From contig CAMLJR010000028.1 in NCBI GenBank assembly GCA_946480345.1, positions 1 through 23,156 on the forward strand: 23,156 nucleotides of DNA, given 5' to 3'. This document shows, piece by piece, positions 1 to 9,383 of this stretch. Within the stretch, counting starts at the first letter, position 1. Each line of letters opens with the position of its first letter. The translations under genes were made by a program, and so were the position numbers. The notes under the pieces were generated by a model. The model was not told the origin of the DNA. It searched no databases and was given only the letters and a program-made list of their open reading frames with translations. The DNA comes from an uncultured Spongiibacteraceae bacterium (GTDB lineage: Bacteria > Pseudomonadota > Gammaproteobacteria > Pseudomonadales > CAMLJR01).

Positions 1-60
1 GCGCTTGCAGCTGCAAAGCTTGCTATTCCGACCACGTTTGTTAAGCGGACGGTGATGTGA
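1..60 (+). CDS. rplP: 50S ribosomal protein L16, C-terminal end (partial)
   Basis: Only the last 19 codons are in the window; they end in TTFVKRTVM and a TGA stop at 58-60. This tail matches the C-terminus of bacterial L16, a large-subunit protein near the peptidyl-transferase centre and the A-site tRNA elbow. Position directly before rpmC is the conserved order rplP-rpmC-rpsQ of the S10 operon. The TGA overlaps the rpmC ATG by one base (TGATG), so the two genes are probably translationally coupled. The start and most of the gene lie upstream of the window. Confidence 0.93.
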   Translation, partial: ALAAAKLAIPTTFVKRTVM

Positions 61-251
61 TGAAGATTCAAGAATTGCGCGATAAGTCTGCGGACGAAGT
101 GAGCGCTGAGCTGCACAAGGCTTTGGCTGCCCAATTCAAGCTGCGCGTGCAAAAGGCCACCGGCCAATTGACTCAGACGCATTTGTTGAAACAGGCGCGT
201 CGCGATATCGCGCGTATGAAAACCGTGCTCACACAGAAGGCGGGCAAATAG
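60..251 (+). CDS. rpmC: 50S ribosomal protein L29
   Basis: The 63-residue product begins [10 protein letters not shown] and is mostly two predicted helices, as in L29 (usually 60-70 aa). L29 sits beside L23 at the exit of the peptide tunnel, where trigger factor and SRP dock. I take ATG at 60 rather than the GTG at 57, because family members begin at MK and the ATG overlaps the rplP stop as TGATG. The basic C-terminus ([17 protein letters not shown]) fits rRNA contact. The gene is co-transcribed with rplP and with rpsQ, which begins 2 nt after the stop. Confidence 0.96.
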   Translation: MKIQELRDKSADEVSAELHKALAAQFKLRVQKATGQLTQTHLLKQARRDIARMKTVLTQKAGK

Positions 252-253
252 TC

Positions 254-526
254 ATGGCAGAAGCACAAGTAGAAGCGCGCGGCCGCACCGTAACTGGTCG
301 TGTGGTCAGCGACAAGATGGATAAAACCATCACTGTATTGGTAGAGCGTCGCGTAAAGCACCCGATGTATGGCAAATATCTCACCCGCTCTTCGAAGCTG
401 CATGCTCACGATGAGAAGAACGAGTGCCATATCGGCGATGTCGTGACTGTTTATGAAACGCGCCCTTTGTCGAAGACCAAAACCTGGGCGTTGTTGCGAA
501 TTGAAGAGCGCGCTGCAGCGGTTTAA
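254..526 (+). CDS. rpsQ: 30S ribosomal protein S17
   Basis: The 90-residue OB-fold protein contains the family core [20 protein letters not shown] and [14 protein letters not shown], followed by [19 protein letters not shown]17 is a primary 16S rRNA binder of the 5' domain and helps early 30S assembly. The start at 254 lies 2 nt after the rpmC stop. In the classic arrangement this is the last gene of the S10 operon. A 48-nt gap separates it from rplN, where the spc operon begins in E. coli; I see no terminator there, so readthrough is likely. Confidence 0.97.
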   Translation: MAEAQVEARGRTVTGRVVSDKMDKTITVLVERRVKHPMYGKYLTRSSKLHAHDEKNECHIGDVVTVYETRPLSKTKTWALLRIEERAAAV

Positions 527-574
527 TTGCCACCCGAAAGTTTTTGATGCGCTAGTGCGAGTTTGGAGTAAAAC

Positions 575-943
575 ATGATTCAGACAGAATCCTATTTGGA
601 AGTGGCCGACAACAGCGGCGCGCGCCAAGTGATGTGCATCAAGGTGCTCGGTGGTTCGCATCGTCGCTATGCCCGTATTGGCGACTTGATCAAAGTGACA
701 GTAAAAGACGCGATTCCACGCGGCAAAGTCAAAAAAGGCCAAGTGATGAATGCCGTTGTCGTGCGCACCAAGAAGGGCGTGCGCCGCGCGGATGGATCGC
801 TGATTAAGTTCGACGATAACGCAGCTGTGCTTTTGAACAATCAACTGGCTCCGATCGGTACTCGTATTTTCGGACCGGTCACTCGCGAACTGCGTAGTGA
901 GCGTTTTATGAAAATTATCTCTCTGGCGCCGGAAGTGCTGTAA
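575..943 (+). CDS. rplN: 50S ribosomal protein L14
   Basis: The 122-residue product has the usual L14 length and starts [19 protein letters not shown], with the typical C-terminal segment [14 protein letters not shown]14 binds 23S rRNA at the subunit interface and contacts L19 and bridge B8. GGAG at 565-568 lies 6 nt before the ATG and supports this start. It is the first gene of the spc-type segment, with rplX 38 nt downstream. Confidence 0.97.
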   Translation: MIQTESYLEVADNSGARQVMCIKVLGGSHRRYARIGDLIKVTVKDAIPRGKVKKGQVMNAVVVRTKKGVRRADGSLIKFDDNAAVLLNNQLAPIGTRIFGPVTRELRSERFMKIISLAPEVL

Positions 944-981
944 AGCAGCGGCGAAGAAGAGCGGAGAGCAGAGGAAAGGTT

Positions 982-1299
982 ATGCGCAAGATCAAACGCG
1001 AGGACGAAGTAGTCGTCCTGACCGGTAAAGACAAGGGCAAGCGCGGCAAAGTCGTGAAGGTTTTCGACGACAGTCGCGTACTCGTAGCTGGTGTGAACAT
1101 CAACAAAAAGCACCAGAAGCCCAATCCCCAGCGCAATGAAGCGGGTGGAATTCAAGAGAAGGAAGCGCCGATTCAGGTTTCCAACGTTGCCATCTTCAAT
1201 AGTGCAACGAGCAAGGCTGATCGCGTTGGCTTCAAGATTTTGGAAGACGGTCGCAAGGTTCGGATTTACAAATCCACTGGCGAAGTAATCGACGCGTAA
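982..1299 (+). CDS. rplX: 50S ribosomal protein L24
   Basis: The 105-residue product carries an N-terminal KOW motif ([18 protein letters not shown], about residues 9-27) followed by the [12 protein letters not shown] segment typical of L24. L24 starts 50S assembly by binding the 5' end of 23S rRNA and later sits near the tunnel exit. A purine-rich GAGGAAAGG lies 2 nt before the ATG. In E. coli the S8 translational repressor acts near the rplX-rplE junction. The junction here is only 16 nt, and I could not establish an S8 site by eye. Confidence 0.97.
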   Translation: MRKIKREDEVVVLTGKDKGKRGKVVKVFDDSRVLVAGVNINKKHQKPNPQRNEAGGIQEKEAPIQVSNVAIFNSATSKADRVGFKILEDGRKVRIYKSTGEVIDA

Positions 1300-1315
1300 G
1301 CGGACGGAAGCAGAA

Positions 1316-1855
1316 ATGGCTAGATTGCAAGAGCTGTACAACAACGAGTTGCGCGCGAAACTGAGAGAGCAGCTTGGTATCGATAACATCATGGCGGTTC
1401 CCCGCATCACCAAGATCACGCTGAACATGGGTGTGGGCGAGGCTGTGGGTGATAAGAAAGTGATGGAGCACGCGGTCAAAGATCTCGAAGCCATCTGTGG
1501 TCAGAAAGTGGTAGTGACGCGTGCGCGTAAATCGGTTGCGGGCTTCAAAATTCGCGAAGGCTGGCCGATCGGTTGCAAAGTAACGCTGCGTCGCGAACGC
1601 ATGTATGAATTTCTCGACCGCTTAATTACTATTGCGATCCCGCGTATTCGCGATTTCCGTGGCATTAGTCCGAAAGCGTTTGATGGCCGCGGCAATTTTG
1701 CGATGGGTGTTACTGAGCAAATTATTTTTCCGGAAATCGAGTACGACAAGGTCGATGCACTGCGTGGTTTGGATATCACGATTACGACGACTGCACGTAA
1801 CGACGATGAAGGACGCGCGTTGTTGAGCGTTTTCAACTTCCCGTTCAAGAATTAA
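1316..1855 (+). CDS. rplE: 50S ribosomal protein L5
   Basis: The 179-residue product has the standard L5 length. Recognisable blocks are [19 protein letters not shown] near residues 25-42, [19 protein letters not shown] near 67-85, and [19 protein letters not shown] near the C-terminus. L5 binds 5S rRNA with L18 and L25, forms the central protuberance and contacts P-site tRNA. Order rplX-rplE-rpsN is the conserved spc order. It is 40 nt from rpsN, without a terminator. Confidence 0.97.
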   Translation: MARLQELYNNELRAKLREQLGIDNIMAVPRITKITLNMGVGEAVGDKKVMEHAVKDLEAICGQKVVVTRARKSVAGFKIREGWPIGCKVTLRRERMYEFLDRLITIAIPRIRDFRGISPKAFDGRGNFAMGVTEQIIFPEIEYDKVDALRGLDITITTTARNDDEGRALLSVFNFPFKN

Positions 1856-1895
1856 TTAATTACGTAACTGAAGCCGAATAGCACAGGTAGCGGAC

Positions 1896-2201
1896 ATGGC
1901 CAAAACATCGATGATTGAACGCGAAAAGAAGCGCGCCCGTACTGCGGCAAAATATGCCGCCAAGCGAGCTGTCTTAAAAGCGCTCATTCAAGATCCGAAA
2001 ACCAGCGACGAAGATAAGTGGGCTGCGCAGATCAAGTTGCAGCAGCAGCCGCGCAATGCGAGCCCGTCTCGCGGCCGTAATCGCTGCGAAATTACAGGCC
2101 GTCCGCGCGGTGTTTACCGTAAGTTTGGCCTTTCGCGTATCAAGTTGCGCGAAGCCGCCATGCGCGGTGATGTGCCCGGTTTGGTTAAGGCCAGCTGGTA
2201 A
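1896..2201 (+). CDS. rpsN: 30S ribosomal protein S14, zinc-free (C-) form
   Basis: The 101-residue product ends [12 protein letters not shown], as long S14 proteins do, with the conserved [21 protein letters not shown] segment near residues 62-82. The long form of about 100 aa with no CxxC pairs is the zinc-independent type, unlike the short zinc-binding form of about 61 aa. S14 is a late 30S-head protein next to S3 and S10. The zinc-free form is typical of gammaproteobacterial spc operons and supports the taxonomic reading. Confidence 0.96.
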   Translation: MAKTSMIEREKKRARTAAKYAAKRAVLKALIQDPKTSDEDKWAAQIKLQQQPRNASPSRGRNRCEITGRPRGVYRKFGLSRIKLREAAMRGDVPGLVKASW

Positions 2202-2234
2202 GCGGCGCTACGCAAAGACTTCAGGAGCAGATTC

Positions 2235-2630
2235 ATGAGTATGCAAGATCCGTTAGCCGACATGCTGACCCGCATTCGCAATGCGCAGATGGCTGGCAAA
2301 CCGGCGGTAGTGATGCCGTCGTCGAAATTAAAACAGGCTGTTGCCGGCGTGTTAGTGCAAGAGGGCTACATAGCGGCTCAGCGCGTCGAATCCAACGACG
2401 GCAAAGCGACGTTACACCTTGATCTGAAGTATTTTCAGGGGAAGCCAGTCATCGCTGAGATCGACCGTATTAGCTCACCAGGTTTGCGCGCTTATAAAGG
2501 CAAAGGCGAATTGCCGAAGGTTCGGAATGGTCTCGGTATCGCGATTATTTCAACTAGCCAAGGTGTTATGACAGATCGCGCTGCTCGCCAAGCGGGCGTC
2601 GGCGGCGAAGTCCTTTGCACCGTGTTCTAA
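2235..2630 (+). CDS. rpsH: 30S ribosomal protein S8
   Basis: The 131-residue product begins [18 protein letters not shown] and ends [13 protein letters not shown], both family hallmarks. S8 binds the 16S central domain early in assembly and in E. coli also represses translation of its own spc operon. AGGAG at 2222-2226 supports the ATG at 2235. A second ATG two codons later (2241) is less likely, because relatives keep MSMQDP. It lies between rpsN and rplF in the conserved order. Confidence 0.97.
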   Translation: MSMQDPLADMLTRIRNAQMAGKPAVVMPSSKLKQAVAGVLVQEGYIAAQRVESNDGKATLHLDLKYFQGKPVIAEIDRISSPGLRAYKGKGELPKVRNGLGIAIISTSQGVMTDRAARQAGVGGEVLCTVF

Positions 2631-2658
2631 AGAATCGAGAGACAACGAGCTAAATACC

Positions 2659-3186
2659 ATGTCCAGAGTAGCGAAAAGCCCGGTCGTTGTGCCGGCAGGA
2701 GTCGAAGTCAAGCTCGACGGTACCAATGTATCGGTCAAGGGTGGTAAAGGCTCGCTGTCGATCAATATCCACGACACCGTCGCAGTACAGATTGAAGATG
2801 GCGCGGTCACCTTTAATGTGAAGGATGGTCGGTCGTGGGCACACGCAGGTACGGCGCGTGCCTTAGTAAATAATATGGTGCAGGGCGTCACAAAGGGTTT
2901 TGAGAAAAAGTTAGAGCTGATCGGCGTCGGGTATCGCGCGAAAGCTGCCGGCAAGTCGCTGAACTTGACGCTCGGTTTTTCGCATCCGATTGACTATCAG
3001 CTGCCTGAAGGCGTCAGCGCGGAAACCCCGAGTCAGACCGAGATTCTGCTCCGCGCAGCTGACAAGCAATTGTTGGGTCAGGCCGCTGCCGAAATTCGAG
3101 CATTCCGCCCGCCAGAGCCCTACAAAGGTAAAGGTATTCGTTATTCTGATGAACGCGTGCTTCGTAAAGAAGCCAAGAAGAAGTAA
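2659..3186 (+). CDS. rplF: 50S ribosomal protein L6
   Basis: The 175-residue product starts [19 protein letters not shown] and holds the two duplicated L6 domains. The second contains [19 protein letters not shown], and the C-terminus carries the RNA-binding signature [12 protein letters not shown] with a basic KEAKKK tail. L6 sits at the base of the L7/L12 stalk near the sarcin-ricin loop. Length is normal. The Shine-Dalgarno match is weak (GAGAGACAACGAG upstream), but the start is fixed by family similarity. Confidence 0.96.
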   Translation: MSRVAKSPVVVPAGVEVKLDGTNVSVKGGKGSLSINIHDTVAVQIEDGAVTFNVKDGRSWAHAGTARALVNNMVQGVTKGFEKKLELIGVGYRAKAAGKSLNLTLGFSHPIDYQLPEGVSAETPSQTEILLRAADKQLLGQAAAEIRAFRPPEPYKGKGIRYSDERVLRKEAKKK

Positions 3187-3195
3187 GGCACGACT

Positions 3196-3546
3196 ATGAA
3201 CGCAAAAACAGAATCAAGATTGCGTCGCGCTCGTCGCTCCCGGGTAAAAATGCGCGAATTGTGCGTCAGCCGGCTCAGCGTCCATCGCACTTCGCAGCAT
3301 ATTTATGCGCAGGTTATTTCTGCGGAAGGCGACAAAGTGTTAGCTAGTGCGTCGACGCTGGATACGACATTACGTAGCGGTAGCACTAGTAACGCAACAG
3401 CTGCCGCAAGTGTCGGCAAGTTGATCGCAGAGCGCGCTAAGGCTGCGGGCGTCGTCAAAGTGGCGTTCGATCGCAGTGGTTTTAAATATCATGGCCGAGT
3501 TAAGGCTCTGGCTGATGCGGCCCGCGAAGGCGGCTTGGAATTCTAA
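3196..3546 (+). CDS. rplR: 50S ribosomal protein L18
   Basis: The 116-residue product has the L18 core: a basic N-terminus ([14 protein letters not shown]), the segment [20 protein letters not shown] and the C-terminal [27 protein letters not shown]18 carries 5S rRNA into the central protuberance together with L5. It begins 9 nt after the rplF stop, and rpsE follows after 10 nt, so it lies inside a tightly packed operon. Confidence 0.96.
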   Translation: MNAKTESRLRRARRSRVKMRELCVSRLSVHRTSQHIYAQVISAEGDKVLASASTLDTTLRSGSTSNATAAASVGKLIAERAKAAGVVKVAFDRSGFKYHGRVKALADAAREGGLEF

Positions 3547-3556
3547 GGTTTAAGCG

Positions 3557-4075
3557 ATGGCTTCTAACGAACAGAAAGGTGGAAAAGACGGCGCTAACGA
3601 AGGTCTGCAAGAGAAACTCGTGCAGGTCAATCGCGTCGCTAAAGTGGTCAAGGGCGGACGCATTTTTGCGTTCACCGCGTTGACTGTGGTTGGCGATGGT
3701 AATGGCAAAGTCGGTTTCGGTCGCGGTAAGGCACGCGAGGTTCCCGCCGCCATTCAGAAAGCGATGGAAGCTGCGCGTCGCAACATGATTGAGGTCGACC
3801 TCAAGGGCGATACCCTGCATTACGCAGTCAAGGCTCGCCATGGTGCTTCGCATGTATATATGCAGCCAGCGTCGCAAGGTACCGGAATCATCGCCGGTGG
3901 AGCGATGCGTGCGGTGCTCGAGTTGGCAGGTGTTCATAACGTCCTTGCCAAATGCTATGGCTCCACCAATCCGGTGAATGTCGTTCGTGCGACGTTCAAT
4001 GCATTGAAAGAGCTGACTTCCCCGGATGCCGTTGCTGCTAAACGCGGTAAAACCGTAGAAGAAATCCTCGGTTAA
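3557..4075 (+). CDS. rpsE: 30S ribosomal protein S5
   Basis: The 172-residue product has the S5 double-stranded-RNA-binding domain ([19 protein letters not shown], then [19 protein letters not shown]) and the C-terminal domain with [21 protein letters not shown]5 shapes the decoding centre and mRNA entry channel, and substitutions in it can alter fidelity or spectinomycin sensitivity. The loop VVKGGR that determines spectinomycin response looks wild type. AAGG lies about 8 nt before the ATG. Confidence 0.97.
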   Translation: MASNEQKGGKDGANEGLQEKLVQVNRVAKVVKGGRIFAFTALTVVGDGNGKVGFGRGKAREVPAAIQKAMEAARRNMIEVDLKGDTLHYAVKARHGASHVYMQPASQGTGIIAGGAMRAVLELAGVHNVLAKCYGSTNPVNVVRATFNALKELTSPDAVAAKRGKTVEEILG

Positions 4076-4096
4076 TTGAAGCTGGATAGATTTGTC

Positions 4097-4276
4097 ATGG
4101 CCAACAAAATCAAAGTAACTCAAGTGCGCAGCGCCTTCGGTCGTCTGCAGGCTCACAAAGCTTGCATCATCGGCCTGGGCTTGCGCCGCATAGGTCACAC
4201 AGTCGAAGTTGAAGATACTCCGTCGGTGCGCGGCATGATTAACAAAGTGAATTATCTGGTACGCGTCGAGGAGTAA
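4097..4276 (+). CDS. rpmD: 50S ribosomal protein L30
   Basis: The 59-residue product begins [16 protein letters not shown] and contains [17 protein letters not shown], the classic short bacterial L30. I use ATG at 4097. An in-frame TTG at 4076 would add seven residues that have no counterpart in the family. Its final codons GAGGAG also form the Shine-Dalgarno sequence for rplO, 4 nt downstream of the stop, which suggests coupled translation. Confidence 0.96.
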   Translation: MANKIKVTQVRSAFGRLQAHKACIIGLGLRRIGHTVEVEDTPSVRGMINKVNYLVRVEE

Positions 4277-4280
4277 TGGC

Positions 4281-4727
4281 ATGACTGCAGATTTGCGTTT
4301 GAATGGCTTGAGTCCCGCCCCTGGCCATAAAAAGGCTGGCAAGCGTCTCGGTCGTGGTATCGGCAGCGGCTTGGGTAAAACTGGTGGCCGTGGTCACAAG
4401 GGTCAGAAGTCGCGTGGTACCGGCAAAGTTCGTCCAGGTTTTGAAGGCGGTCAGATGCCGCTGCAGATCCGCTTGCCGAAGTACGGTTTCTCTTCTCGCA
4501 TCGCTCGGGTCACGGCAGAGATCCGTACCTCTGAGCTTAATGCGGTAGAAGATGCGGTTATTGATTTGGACGCGCTGAAGCGCGCGGATTTGATATCGCA
4601 CAATATGCTGCGCGCTAAAGTGTTCCTGAGCGGAGAAGTAACCAAAGCGTTGACGCTAAAAGGTTTGGCTGTGACCAAGGGCGCTCGCGAAGCGATCGAG
4701 AAAGCCGGCGGCAAGGTCGAGGAATAA
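4281..4727 (+). CDS. rplO: 50S ribosomal protein L15
   Basis: The 148-residue product has the Gly/Arg/Lys-rich N-terminal extension ([20 protein letters not shown], about residues 21-40) that threads into 23S rRNA. The globular C-terminal domain ends [16 protein letters not shown]15 is a late 50S assembly protein. Its Shine-Dalgarno GAGGAG lies in the end of rpmD. Its TAA overlaps the secY ATG (TAATG), so expression is likely coupled to secY. Confidence 0.97.
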   Translation: MTADLRLNGLSPAPGHKKAGKRLGRGIGSGLGKTGGRGHKGQKSRGTGKVRPGFEGGQMPLQIRLPKYGFSSRIARVTAEIRTSELNAVEDAVIDLDALKRADLISHNMLRAKVFLSGEVTKALTLKGLAVTKGAREAIEKAGGKVEE

Positions 4728-6061
4728 TGGCGAAACCCGGTATGCAGTCTGCGGGGTCGCAAGCGGGTATGGGCGAGCTTCTGGCTCGCCTTCGTTTTCT
4801 TCTGCTCGCATTAATTGTTTATCGCATCGGAACGCACATTCCCGTTCCAGGTATAGATCCAGCCAAGCTGGCAAGTATGTTCAATCAGAGCCAGGGGACC
4901 ATCCTTGGGCTGTTCAACATGTTTTCCGGCGGTGCGCTAGAGCGGATGAGTATTTTCGCGCTAGGGATCATGCCGTACATTTCAGCGTCGATTATTGTGC
5001 AGCTGCTCAGTTCGGTTAGTCCGCAGCTCGAAGCGCTAAAAAAAGAGGGTGAAGCTGGGCGTCGGAAGATCACCCAGTACACACGTTATCTCACAGTAGT
5101 GCTCGCCCTGATTCAGGGTGCTGGCATGACGGCCGGACTTGCTAATCAGGGTATGGCCTACTCGACCGGCATCGCGTTTTATTTTGTGGCCGTTGTATCG
5201 CTCGTGACCGGCGCGTTGTTTCTGATGTGGCTAGGCGAGCAAATTACCGAGCGTGGCGTGGGTAATGGCATTTCCATGCTGATTTTCGCCGGTATTGTGG
5301 CGGGGCTCCCGAGCGCTATAGGGCAATCGCTTGAGCAGGCTCGTCAGGGCGAGATGAACTGGCTGGTATTGTTGTTTGTAGTACTGCTCGCGGCGGCAGT
5401 TATTTTCTTGGTCGTATTCATTGAGCGTGGTCAGCGCAGAATTACAGTGAATTACGCTAAGCAGCAGCGGGGTAACCGTGTATATCAGGCGCAGGCAAGT
5501 CATTTGCCGCTGAAGGTCAATATGTCGGGAGTGATTCCTGCGATCTTCGCAAGCTCGATATTGTTATTTCCCGCATCGATCGCGCAATGGTTCGGTCAAG
5601 GTTCGGATCGTGCGGAGTGGTTACAAGATGTGGCGATGGCGATTGGCCCAGGGCAGCCACTGAACATTCTGCTGTTTGCAGTGCTGATAGTTTTCTTTTG
5701 CTTCTTCTATACGGCGTTGATGTTTAACCCGGCCGAGGTTGCGGAGAATCTGAAAAAGTCAGGCGCATTTTTACCGGGTATTCGGCCTGGTCAGCAGACG
5801 GCAAGCTATATCGATGGTGTGCTGACGCGACTAACGATGTTTGGCGCGTTATACATAACGCTAGTGTGCTTGCTTCCACAGTTTTTAGTGGTGATGTGGA
5901 ATGTTCCGTTTTATCTCGGCGGCACTTCGCTGTTGATCGTTGTAGTTGTGGTTATGGATTTTATGGCGCAGGTGCAATCGCATTTGATGTCGCACCAGTA
6001 TGAATCACTGATGAAAAAGGCCAATTTAAAGAATTATGGCCGTTCAGGTTTGACACGCTGA
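4727..6061 (+). CDS. secY: Protein translocase subunit SecY
   Basis: The 444-residue polytopic membrane protein has ten hydrophobic segments typical of SecY. Landmarks are TM1 with [13 protein letters not shown] near residues 36-48, the plug region after it ([20 protein letters not shown]), the cytosolic loop [19 protein letters not shown], and the C-terminal [19 protein letters not shown]. SecY forms the protein-conducting channel with SecE and SecG, driven by SecA or the ribosome. It starts inside the rplO stop codon. It is the last large gene of the spc segment, followed by rpmJ after 27 nt. Confidence 0.97.
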   Translation: MAKPGMQSAGSQAGMGELLARLRFLLLALIVYRIGTHIPVPGIDPAKLASMFNQSQGTILGLFNMFSGGALERMSIFALGIMPYISASIIVQLLSSVSPQLEALKKEGEAGRRKITQYTRYLTVVLALIQGAGMTAGLANQGMAYSTGIAFYFVAVVSLVTGALFLMWLGEQITERGVGNGISMLIFAGIVAGLPSAIGQSLEQARQGEMNWLVLLFVVLLAAAVIFLVVFIERGQRRITVNYAKQQRGNRVYQAQASHLPLKVNMSGVIPAIFASSILLFPASIAQWFGQGSDRAEWLQDVAMAIGPGQPLNILLFAVLIVFFCFFYTALMFNPAEVAENLKKSGAFLPGIRPGQQTASYIDGVLTRLTMFGALYITLVCLLPQFLVVMWNVPFYLGGTSLLIVVVVVMDFMAQVQSHLMSHQYESLMKKANLKNYGRSGLTR

Positions 6062-6088
6062 TAGCGTGAGGTTGATGGGAGTATCGCA

Positions 6089-6205
6089 ATGAAAGTTCGT
6101 GCGTCTGTTAAAAAGATTTGCCGCAATTGCAAGATTGTTCGTCGTCGCGGTGCAGTACGTGTTATTTGCAAAACCGAGCCGCGCCATAAGCAGCGTCAGG
6201 GTTAA
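6089..6205 (+). CDS. rpmJ: 50S ribosomal protein L36, zinc-binding form
   Basis: A 38-codon gene beginning [16 protein letters not shown] and ending PRHKQRQG. Cys11, Cys14, Cys27 and His33 form the CxxC...C...H zinc ribbon of the L36 C+ type. L36 binds late at the base of the L7/L12 stalk and stabilises 23S helices. It sits between secY and rpsM, the usual gammaproteobacterial place. A purine-rich GGGAG lies about 8 nt upstream of the ATG. S14 in the same operon is the zinc-free type, so the operon mixes C+ and C- proteins. Confidence 0.95.
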   Translation: MKVRASVKKICRNCKIVRRRGAVRVICKTEPRHKQRQG

Positions 6206-6303
6206 TCTGCAATTATTTTTTATTGATTTCTAGCCACTGCGCGGATACACTTCCGCGCCTTTCGGTTGACCCGTTCGTGGCAATTGGTACTGGAGTAAGG
6301 TGA
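6206..6303 (+). promoter_or_regulatory. Alpha-operon leader with GC-rich hairpin
   Basis: The 98-nt gap between rpmJ and rpsM contains an AT-rich tract followed by a perfect 7-bp hairpin, GCGCGGA (6239-6245), loop TACACT, TCCGCGC (6252-6258). Only a weak T run follows it, so it is not a convincing terminator. In E. coli this position holds the alpha-operon promoter and the S4-binding pseudoknot that represses rpsM translation. Placement suggests a similar regulatory leader. The role is inferred from position, not shown. Confidence 0.4.
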
Positions 6304-6660
6304 ATGGCTCGTATTGCTGGTGTCAACATACCAGATAACAAACACGCGGTGATCTCGCTGACCTATATCTACGGAATCGGTCGCACTACGGCGAAAGCGC
6401 TCTGCGCAAAAACCGGTATTGCGGAGTCCGCAAAGGTGTCGAGCCTCTCCGAAGACCAGTTGGACACGTTGCGTGGCGAAATTGGCAAGTTGACGGTCGA
6501 GGGCGACCTGCGTCGTTCTGTATCGATCAATATCAAGCGCCTGCTTGACCTCGGTTGCTATCGCGGTCTGCGTCATCGCAGAGGATTGCCGTTACGGGGA
6601 CAGAGAACCAAAACCAATGCGCGCACCCGTAAGGGACCGCGTAAACCGATTCGCAAGTAA
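6304..6660 (+). CDS. rpsM: 30S ribosomal protein S13
   Basis: The 118-residue product begins [20 protein letters not shown], with the helix-two-turn-helix region [11 protein letters not shown] and the C-terminal basic tail ending [12 protein letters not shown]. The near-terminal segment [20 protein letters not shown] is diagnostic. S13 lies in the 30S head, forms bridges B1a and B1b with L5, and its tail reaches P-site tRNA. First gene of the alpha operon; AAGGTG lies immediately upstream. Confidence 0.97.
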   Translation: MARIAGVNIPDNKHAVISLTYIYGIGRTTAKALCAKTGIAESAKVSSLSEDQLDTLRGEIGKLTVEGDLRRSVSINIKRLLDLGCYRGLRHRRGLPLRGQRTKTNARTRKGPRKPIRK

Positions 6661-6735
6661 TTAGTTGCGAAGCGCTTTAGTGTAGCTACATCGTAGAGAT
6701 TGCATTTGTAGCGTTGATATTAGAGTAGAGAATAG

Positions 6736-7128
6736 ATGAACAAAGGTTCAAAAGCGGCTCCCCGCAAAAAGGTTAAGAAAACCGTTGTTGACGGAATGGC
6801 GCATATTCACGCGTCCTTCAACAATACCATCGTTACCATTACTGATCGTCAAGGTAATGCCCTGTCGTGGGCAACATCTGGCGGCTCCGGCTTCCGTGGT
6901 TCGCGTAAGAGCACTCCATTTGCAGCTCAGGTTGCTGCAGAGCGTGCCGGCAATGCGGCGAAAGAGTTTGGTTTGAAGAATCTTGATGTTGAAGTTAAGG
7001 GTCCTGGCCCTGGTCGTGAATCTGCTGTGCGTGCTTTGCATAATTGTGGATTCAAGGTTAACAACATCACCGACGTGACACCCATTCCGCATAACGGTTG
7101 CCGTCCTCCTAAGAAACGTCGCGTTTGA
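6736..7128 (+). CDS. rpsK: 30S ribosomal protein S11
   Basis: The 130-residue product contains [20 protein letters not shown] and the C-terminal [20 protein letters not shown]. The Asn-Gly in PHNGCRP is the residue pair known to form isoaspartate in E. coli S11. S11 lies on the 30S platform near the E-site and the Shine-Dalgarno helix. A 75-nt spacer separates it from rpsM, and I see no terminator in it. rpsD follows after 27 nt. Confidence 0.97.
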   Translation: MNKGSKAAPRKKVKKTVVDGMAHIHASFNNTIVTITDRQGNALSWATSGGSGFRGSRKSTPFAAQVAAERAGNAAKEFGLKNLDVEVKGPGPGRESAVRALHNCGFKVNNITDVTPIPHNGCRPPKKRRV

Positions 7129-7155
7129 TCTCGAGCAGCTACAGGAATTTTATTC

Positions 7156-7776
7156 ATGGCTAGATATCTCGGCCCAACTTGCAAATTATCACGTCGCGAA
7201 GGGACTGATCTGTTCCTGAAGAGCGGCGTTCGTCCTCTGGAATCAAAATGCAAAGCCGAAACCGCACCGGGCGTGCATGGCGCGCGCCGTGGCCGCTTGT
7301 CGGATTACGGCATCCAGTTGCGCGAGAAGCAAAAAGTTCGTCGTATTTATGGCGTGCTTGAGCGCCAGTTCAGCAGCTACTACAAAGAAGCAGCTCGCCA
7401 GAAAGGTGCTACGGGCGAAAACCTGCTGCGCCTGCTTGAGTCGCGCCTCGACAATGTGGTTTATCGCATGGGTTTCGGATCCACCCGATCTGAAGCTCGC
7501 CAACTCGTCAGCCACAAGGCGATTCTTTTAAACGGCAAAGCCGTAAATATTCCTTCGTTGCAGCTTAGACCGGGCGATGTGATTACCATTCGTGAGAAGT
7601 CAAAAGCCCAGTTGCGCATCCAGCAGTCGCTCGCGTTGGCTGCTCAGCGTGGTGAAGCCGCGTGGCTTGAAGTTAACACCGGAAAAATGGAAGGCATCTA
7701 CAAGAGTCATCCAGATCGCGGTGAGCTTTCTTCCGATATCAACGAAAGCTTGATCGTCGAGTTGTACTCGAAGTAA
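7156..7776 (+). CDS. rpsD: 30S ribosomal protein S4
   Basis: The 206-residue product starts [19 protein letters not shown] and includes the S4 RNA-binding fold ([20 protein letters not shown], then [17 protein letters not shown] near residues 90-130). S4 nucleates 30S assembly on 16S helix 16-18 and forms part of the mRNA helicase site. In many gammaproteobacteria it also represses the alpha operon. There is no four-Cys zinc site, so it is the zinc-free form. It lies between rpsK and rpoA as expected. Confidence 0.97.
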   Translation: MARYLGPTCKLSRREGTDLFLKSGVRPLESKCKAETAPGVHGARRGRLSDYGIQLREKQKVRRIYGVLERQFSSYYKEAARQKGATGENLLRLLESRLDNVVYRMGFGSTRSEARQLVSHKAILLNGKAVNIPSLQLRPGDVITIREKSKAQLRIQQSLALAAQRGEAAWLEVNTGKMEGIYKSHPDRGELSSDINESLIVELYSK

Positions 7777-7813
7777 GCCCTATTTACGGATAGCTATCAC
7801 CGCAGGTGCCTTT

Positions 7814-8812
7814 ATGCAGAGCGCAGTGAACGAATTCTTAACACCTCGTGTTATCGAAGTTGAAGAGATTAGCTCGACCCGAGCCAAAGTTACCCTAGAG
7901 CCACTTGAGCGCGGTTTCGGTCATACATTGGGTAATGCGCTGCGCCGTATCCTGCTGTCGTCTATGCCGGGTTGCGCGATTGTTGGTGCAGAAATCGAAG
8001 GCGTGTTGCATGAGTACAGCGCGTTAGAAGGCGTTCAAGAGGATGTCATTGAGATTCTGCTGAATCTTAAAGGCGTCTCTATTGTTATGCATGGTAAGGA
8101 CGAAGTCGTACTGGCCTTATCGAAGAAGGGGCCTGGCGTAGTTACTGCGGCAGATATTCAAGTTGATCATGGCGTGGAAATTAAGAACCCGTCGCATGTA
8201 ATAGCTCATTTGAATGGCCGCGGTACGTTGAATATGCGTTTAACTGTAGCGCGCGGTAGAGGCTATGTGCCGGCCGACGCTCGGGCTAACAGCGAAGATG
8301 AAACTCGTGCGATAGGCCGTTTGCAGTTGGATGCAACCTTCAGCCCGGTGGTGCGCGTTTCTTATGTAGTTGATAGCGCTCGCGTTGAGCAGCGTACTGA
8401 TCTTGATAAATTGGTTCTCGATCTTGAGACCAATGGAACGTTGGATGCCGAAGAGGCAATCCGTCGCGCTGCAACGATCCTTCAGCAACAGCTTGCCGTA
8501 TTTGTTGATCTGGAAGGTGAGAAGCAGTCAGAGCCAGTAGAGCGCCGCGACGAGGTCGATCCGATTCTGTTGCGTCCGGTCGATGATTTGGAACTGACGG
8601 TTCGTTCAGCGAATTGTTTGAAAGCGGAAAATATTTACTACATCGGTGATTTGGTACAGCGCACCGAGGTCGAGTTGCTCAAGACACCAAACTTGGGTAA
8701 GAAATCACTGACCGAAATCAAAGATGTGTTGGCGTCGCGCGGATTGTCGTTGGGTTTACGTCTTGATAACTGGCCGCCGGCAAGCCTCAAAGGCGACGAT
8801 AAATCGTTTTAA
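7814..8812 (+). CDS. rpoA: DNA-directed RNA polymerase subunit alpha
   Basis: The 332-residue product has both alpha domains. The N-terminal dimerisation domain (about 1-235) contains [21 protein letters not shown] and, after it, the acidic linker [17 protein letters not shown]. The C-terminal domain (about 250-325) contains [21 protein letters not shown] and [16 protein letters not shown], which binds UP elements and activators. Alpha nucleates core polymerase assembly with beta and beta-prime. AGGTG lies just upstream of the ATG. The place between rpsD and rplQ is conserved. Confidence 0.98.
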   Translation: MQSAVNEFLTPRVIEVEEISSTRAKVTLEPLERGFGHTLGNALRRILLSSMPGCAIVGAEIEGVLHEYSALEGVQEDVIEILLNLKGVSIVMHGKDEVVLALSKKGPGVVTAADIQVDHGVEIKNPSHVIAHLNGRGTLNMRLTVARGRGYVPADARANSEDETRAIGRLQLDATFSPVVRVSYVVDSARVEQRTDLDKLVLDLETNGTLDAEEAIRRAATILQQQLAVFVDLEGEKQSEPVERRDEVDPILLRPVDDLELTVRSANCLKAENIYYIGDLVQRTEVELLKTPNLGKKSLTEIKDVLASRGLSLGLRLDNWPPASLKGDDKSF

Positions 8813-8876
8813 TCCGTCGCTGTTTACATATTGAATCGTTGCTGAGATAGCAATCGTAGTTAAAGGAAATTGAGTC

Positions 8877-9266
8877 ATGCGTCATCGTAATAGCGGTCGC
8901 TACTTTAATCGGACCAGTTCGCACCGCAAAGCCATGTTCCGTAACATGACGGCGTCGTTGGTGGAGCACGAGTTGATCAAAACAACGCTGCCAAAGGCAA
9001 AAGAGCTGCGTCGTTATGCTGAGCCGCTGATTACGTTATCGAAAGAAGATAGCGTTGCTAATCGTCGTCTGGCATTCGATCGTTTGCGCGATAAGTTGGT
9101 CGTTGGCAAGCTGTTTACCGAGTTGGGCCCGCGCTATAAAGCCCGTCCCGGTGGCTATATCCGTATTCTCAAATGCGGGTTGCGCGCTGGTGATAGCGCA
9201 CCTATGGCGTATGTCGAACTCGTTGATCGTCCAGTGGACGCTGTCGCGGTCGATAGTGCCGAATAA
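8877..9266 (+). CDS. rplQ: 50S ribosomal protein L17
   Basis: The 129-residue product begins [20 protein letters not shown] and contains [16 protein letters not shown] and [20 protein letters not shown], all L17 hallmarks. L17 lies near the tunnel exit on the solvent face of 50S. AAAGGA lies about 11 nt before the ATG. It ends the alpha operon, and a strong intrinsic terminator follows 20 nt after the stop. Confidence 0.97.
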   Translation: MRHRNSGRYFNRTSSHRKAMFRNMTASLVEHELIKTTLPKAKELRRYAEPLITLSKEDSVANRRLAFDRLRDKLVVGKLFTELGPRYKARPGGYIRILKCGLRAGDSAPMAYVELVDRPVDAVAVDSAE

Positions 9267-9286
9267 ATAAAGCGTTCGAATAGAGA

Positions 9287-9310
9287 AGCCCCGCAATGCG
9301 GGGCTTTTTT
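9287..9310 (+). terminator. Intrinsic terminator of the alpha ribosomal operon
   Basis: An 8-bp perfect stem AGCCCCGC (9287-9294), triloop AAT and GCGGGGCT (9298-9305) runs into a T tract through 9310. It lies 20 nt past the rplQ stop and closes the long ribosomal-protein transcript. Confidence 0.93.
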
Positions 9311-9341
9311 ATTTCTACGTACTGGGCGAAATGGCAGGCAT

Positions 9342-9365
9342 AAAAAAGCCCGCGTTAAGCGGGCT
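9342..9365 (-). terminator. Intrinsic terminator of the PEP-CTERM gene
   Basis: Read on the minus strand, the stem GCCCGC, loop TTAAC, GCGGGC (9348-9364) is followed by six T residues (the A run at 9342-9347). It lies 19 nt past the stop of the minus-strand PEP-CTERM gene. Together with the plus-strand terminator at 9287 it insulates the two convergent units. Confidence 0.88.
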
Positions 9366-9383
9366 CGTTCTCGGGCTTTCTTT

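Noticed and set aside
173..844. Long minus-strand open frame opposite rpmC-rpsQ-rplN
   Set aside because: It is antisense to three conserved genes and is explained by their codon usage; there is no recognisable domain or start signal.
3500..4342. Long minus-strand open frame opposite rplR-rpsE-rpmD
   Set aside because: It lies antisense to strongly conserved ribosomal genes, has low-complexity shadow-like composition and no family resemblance.
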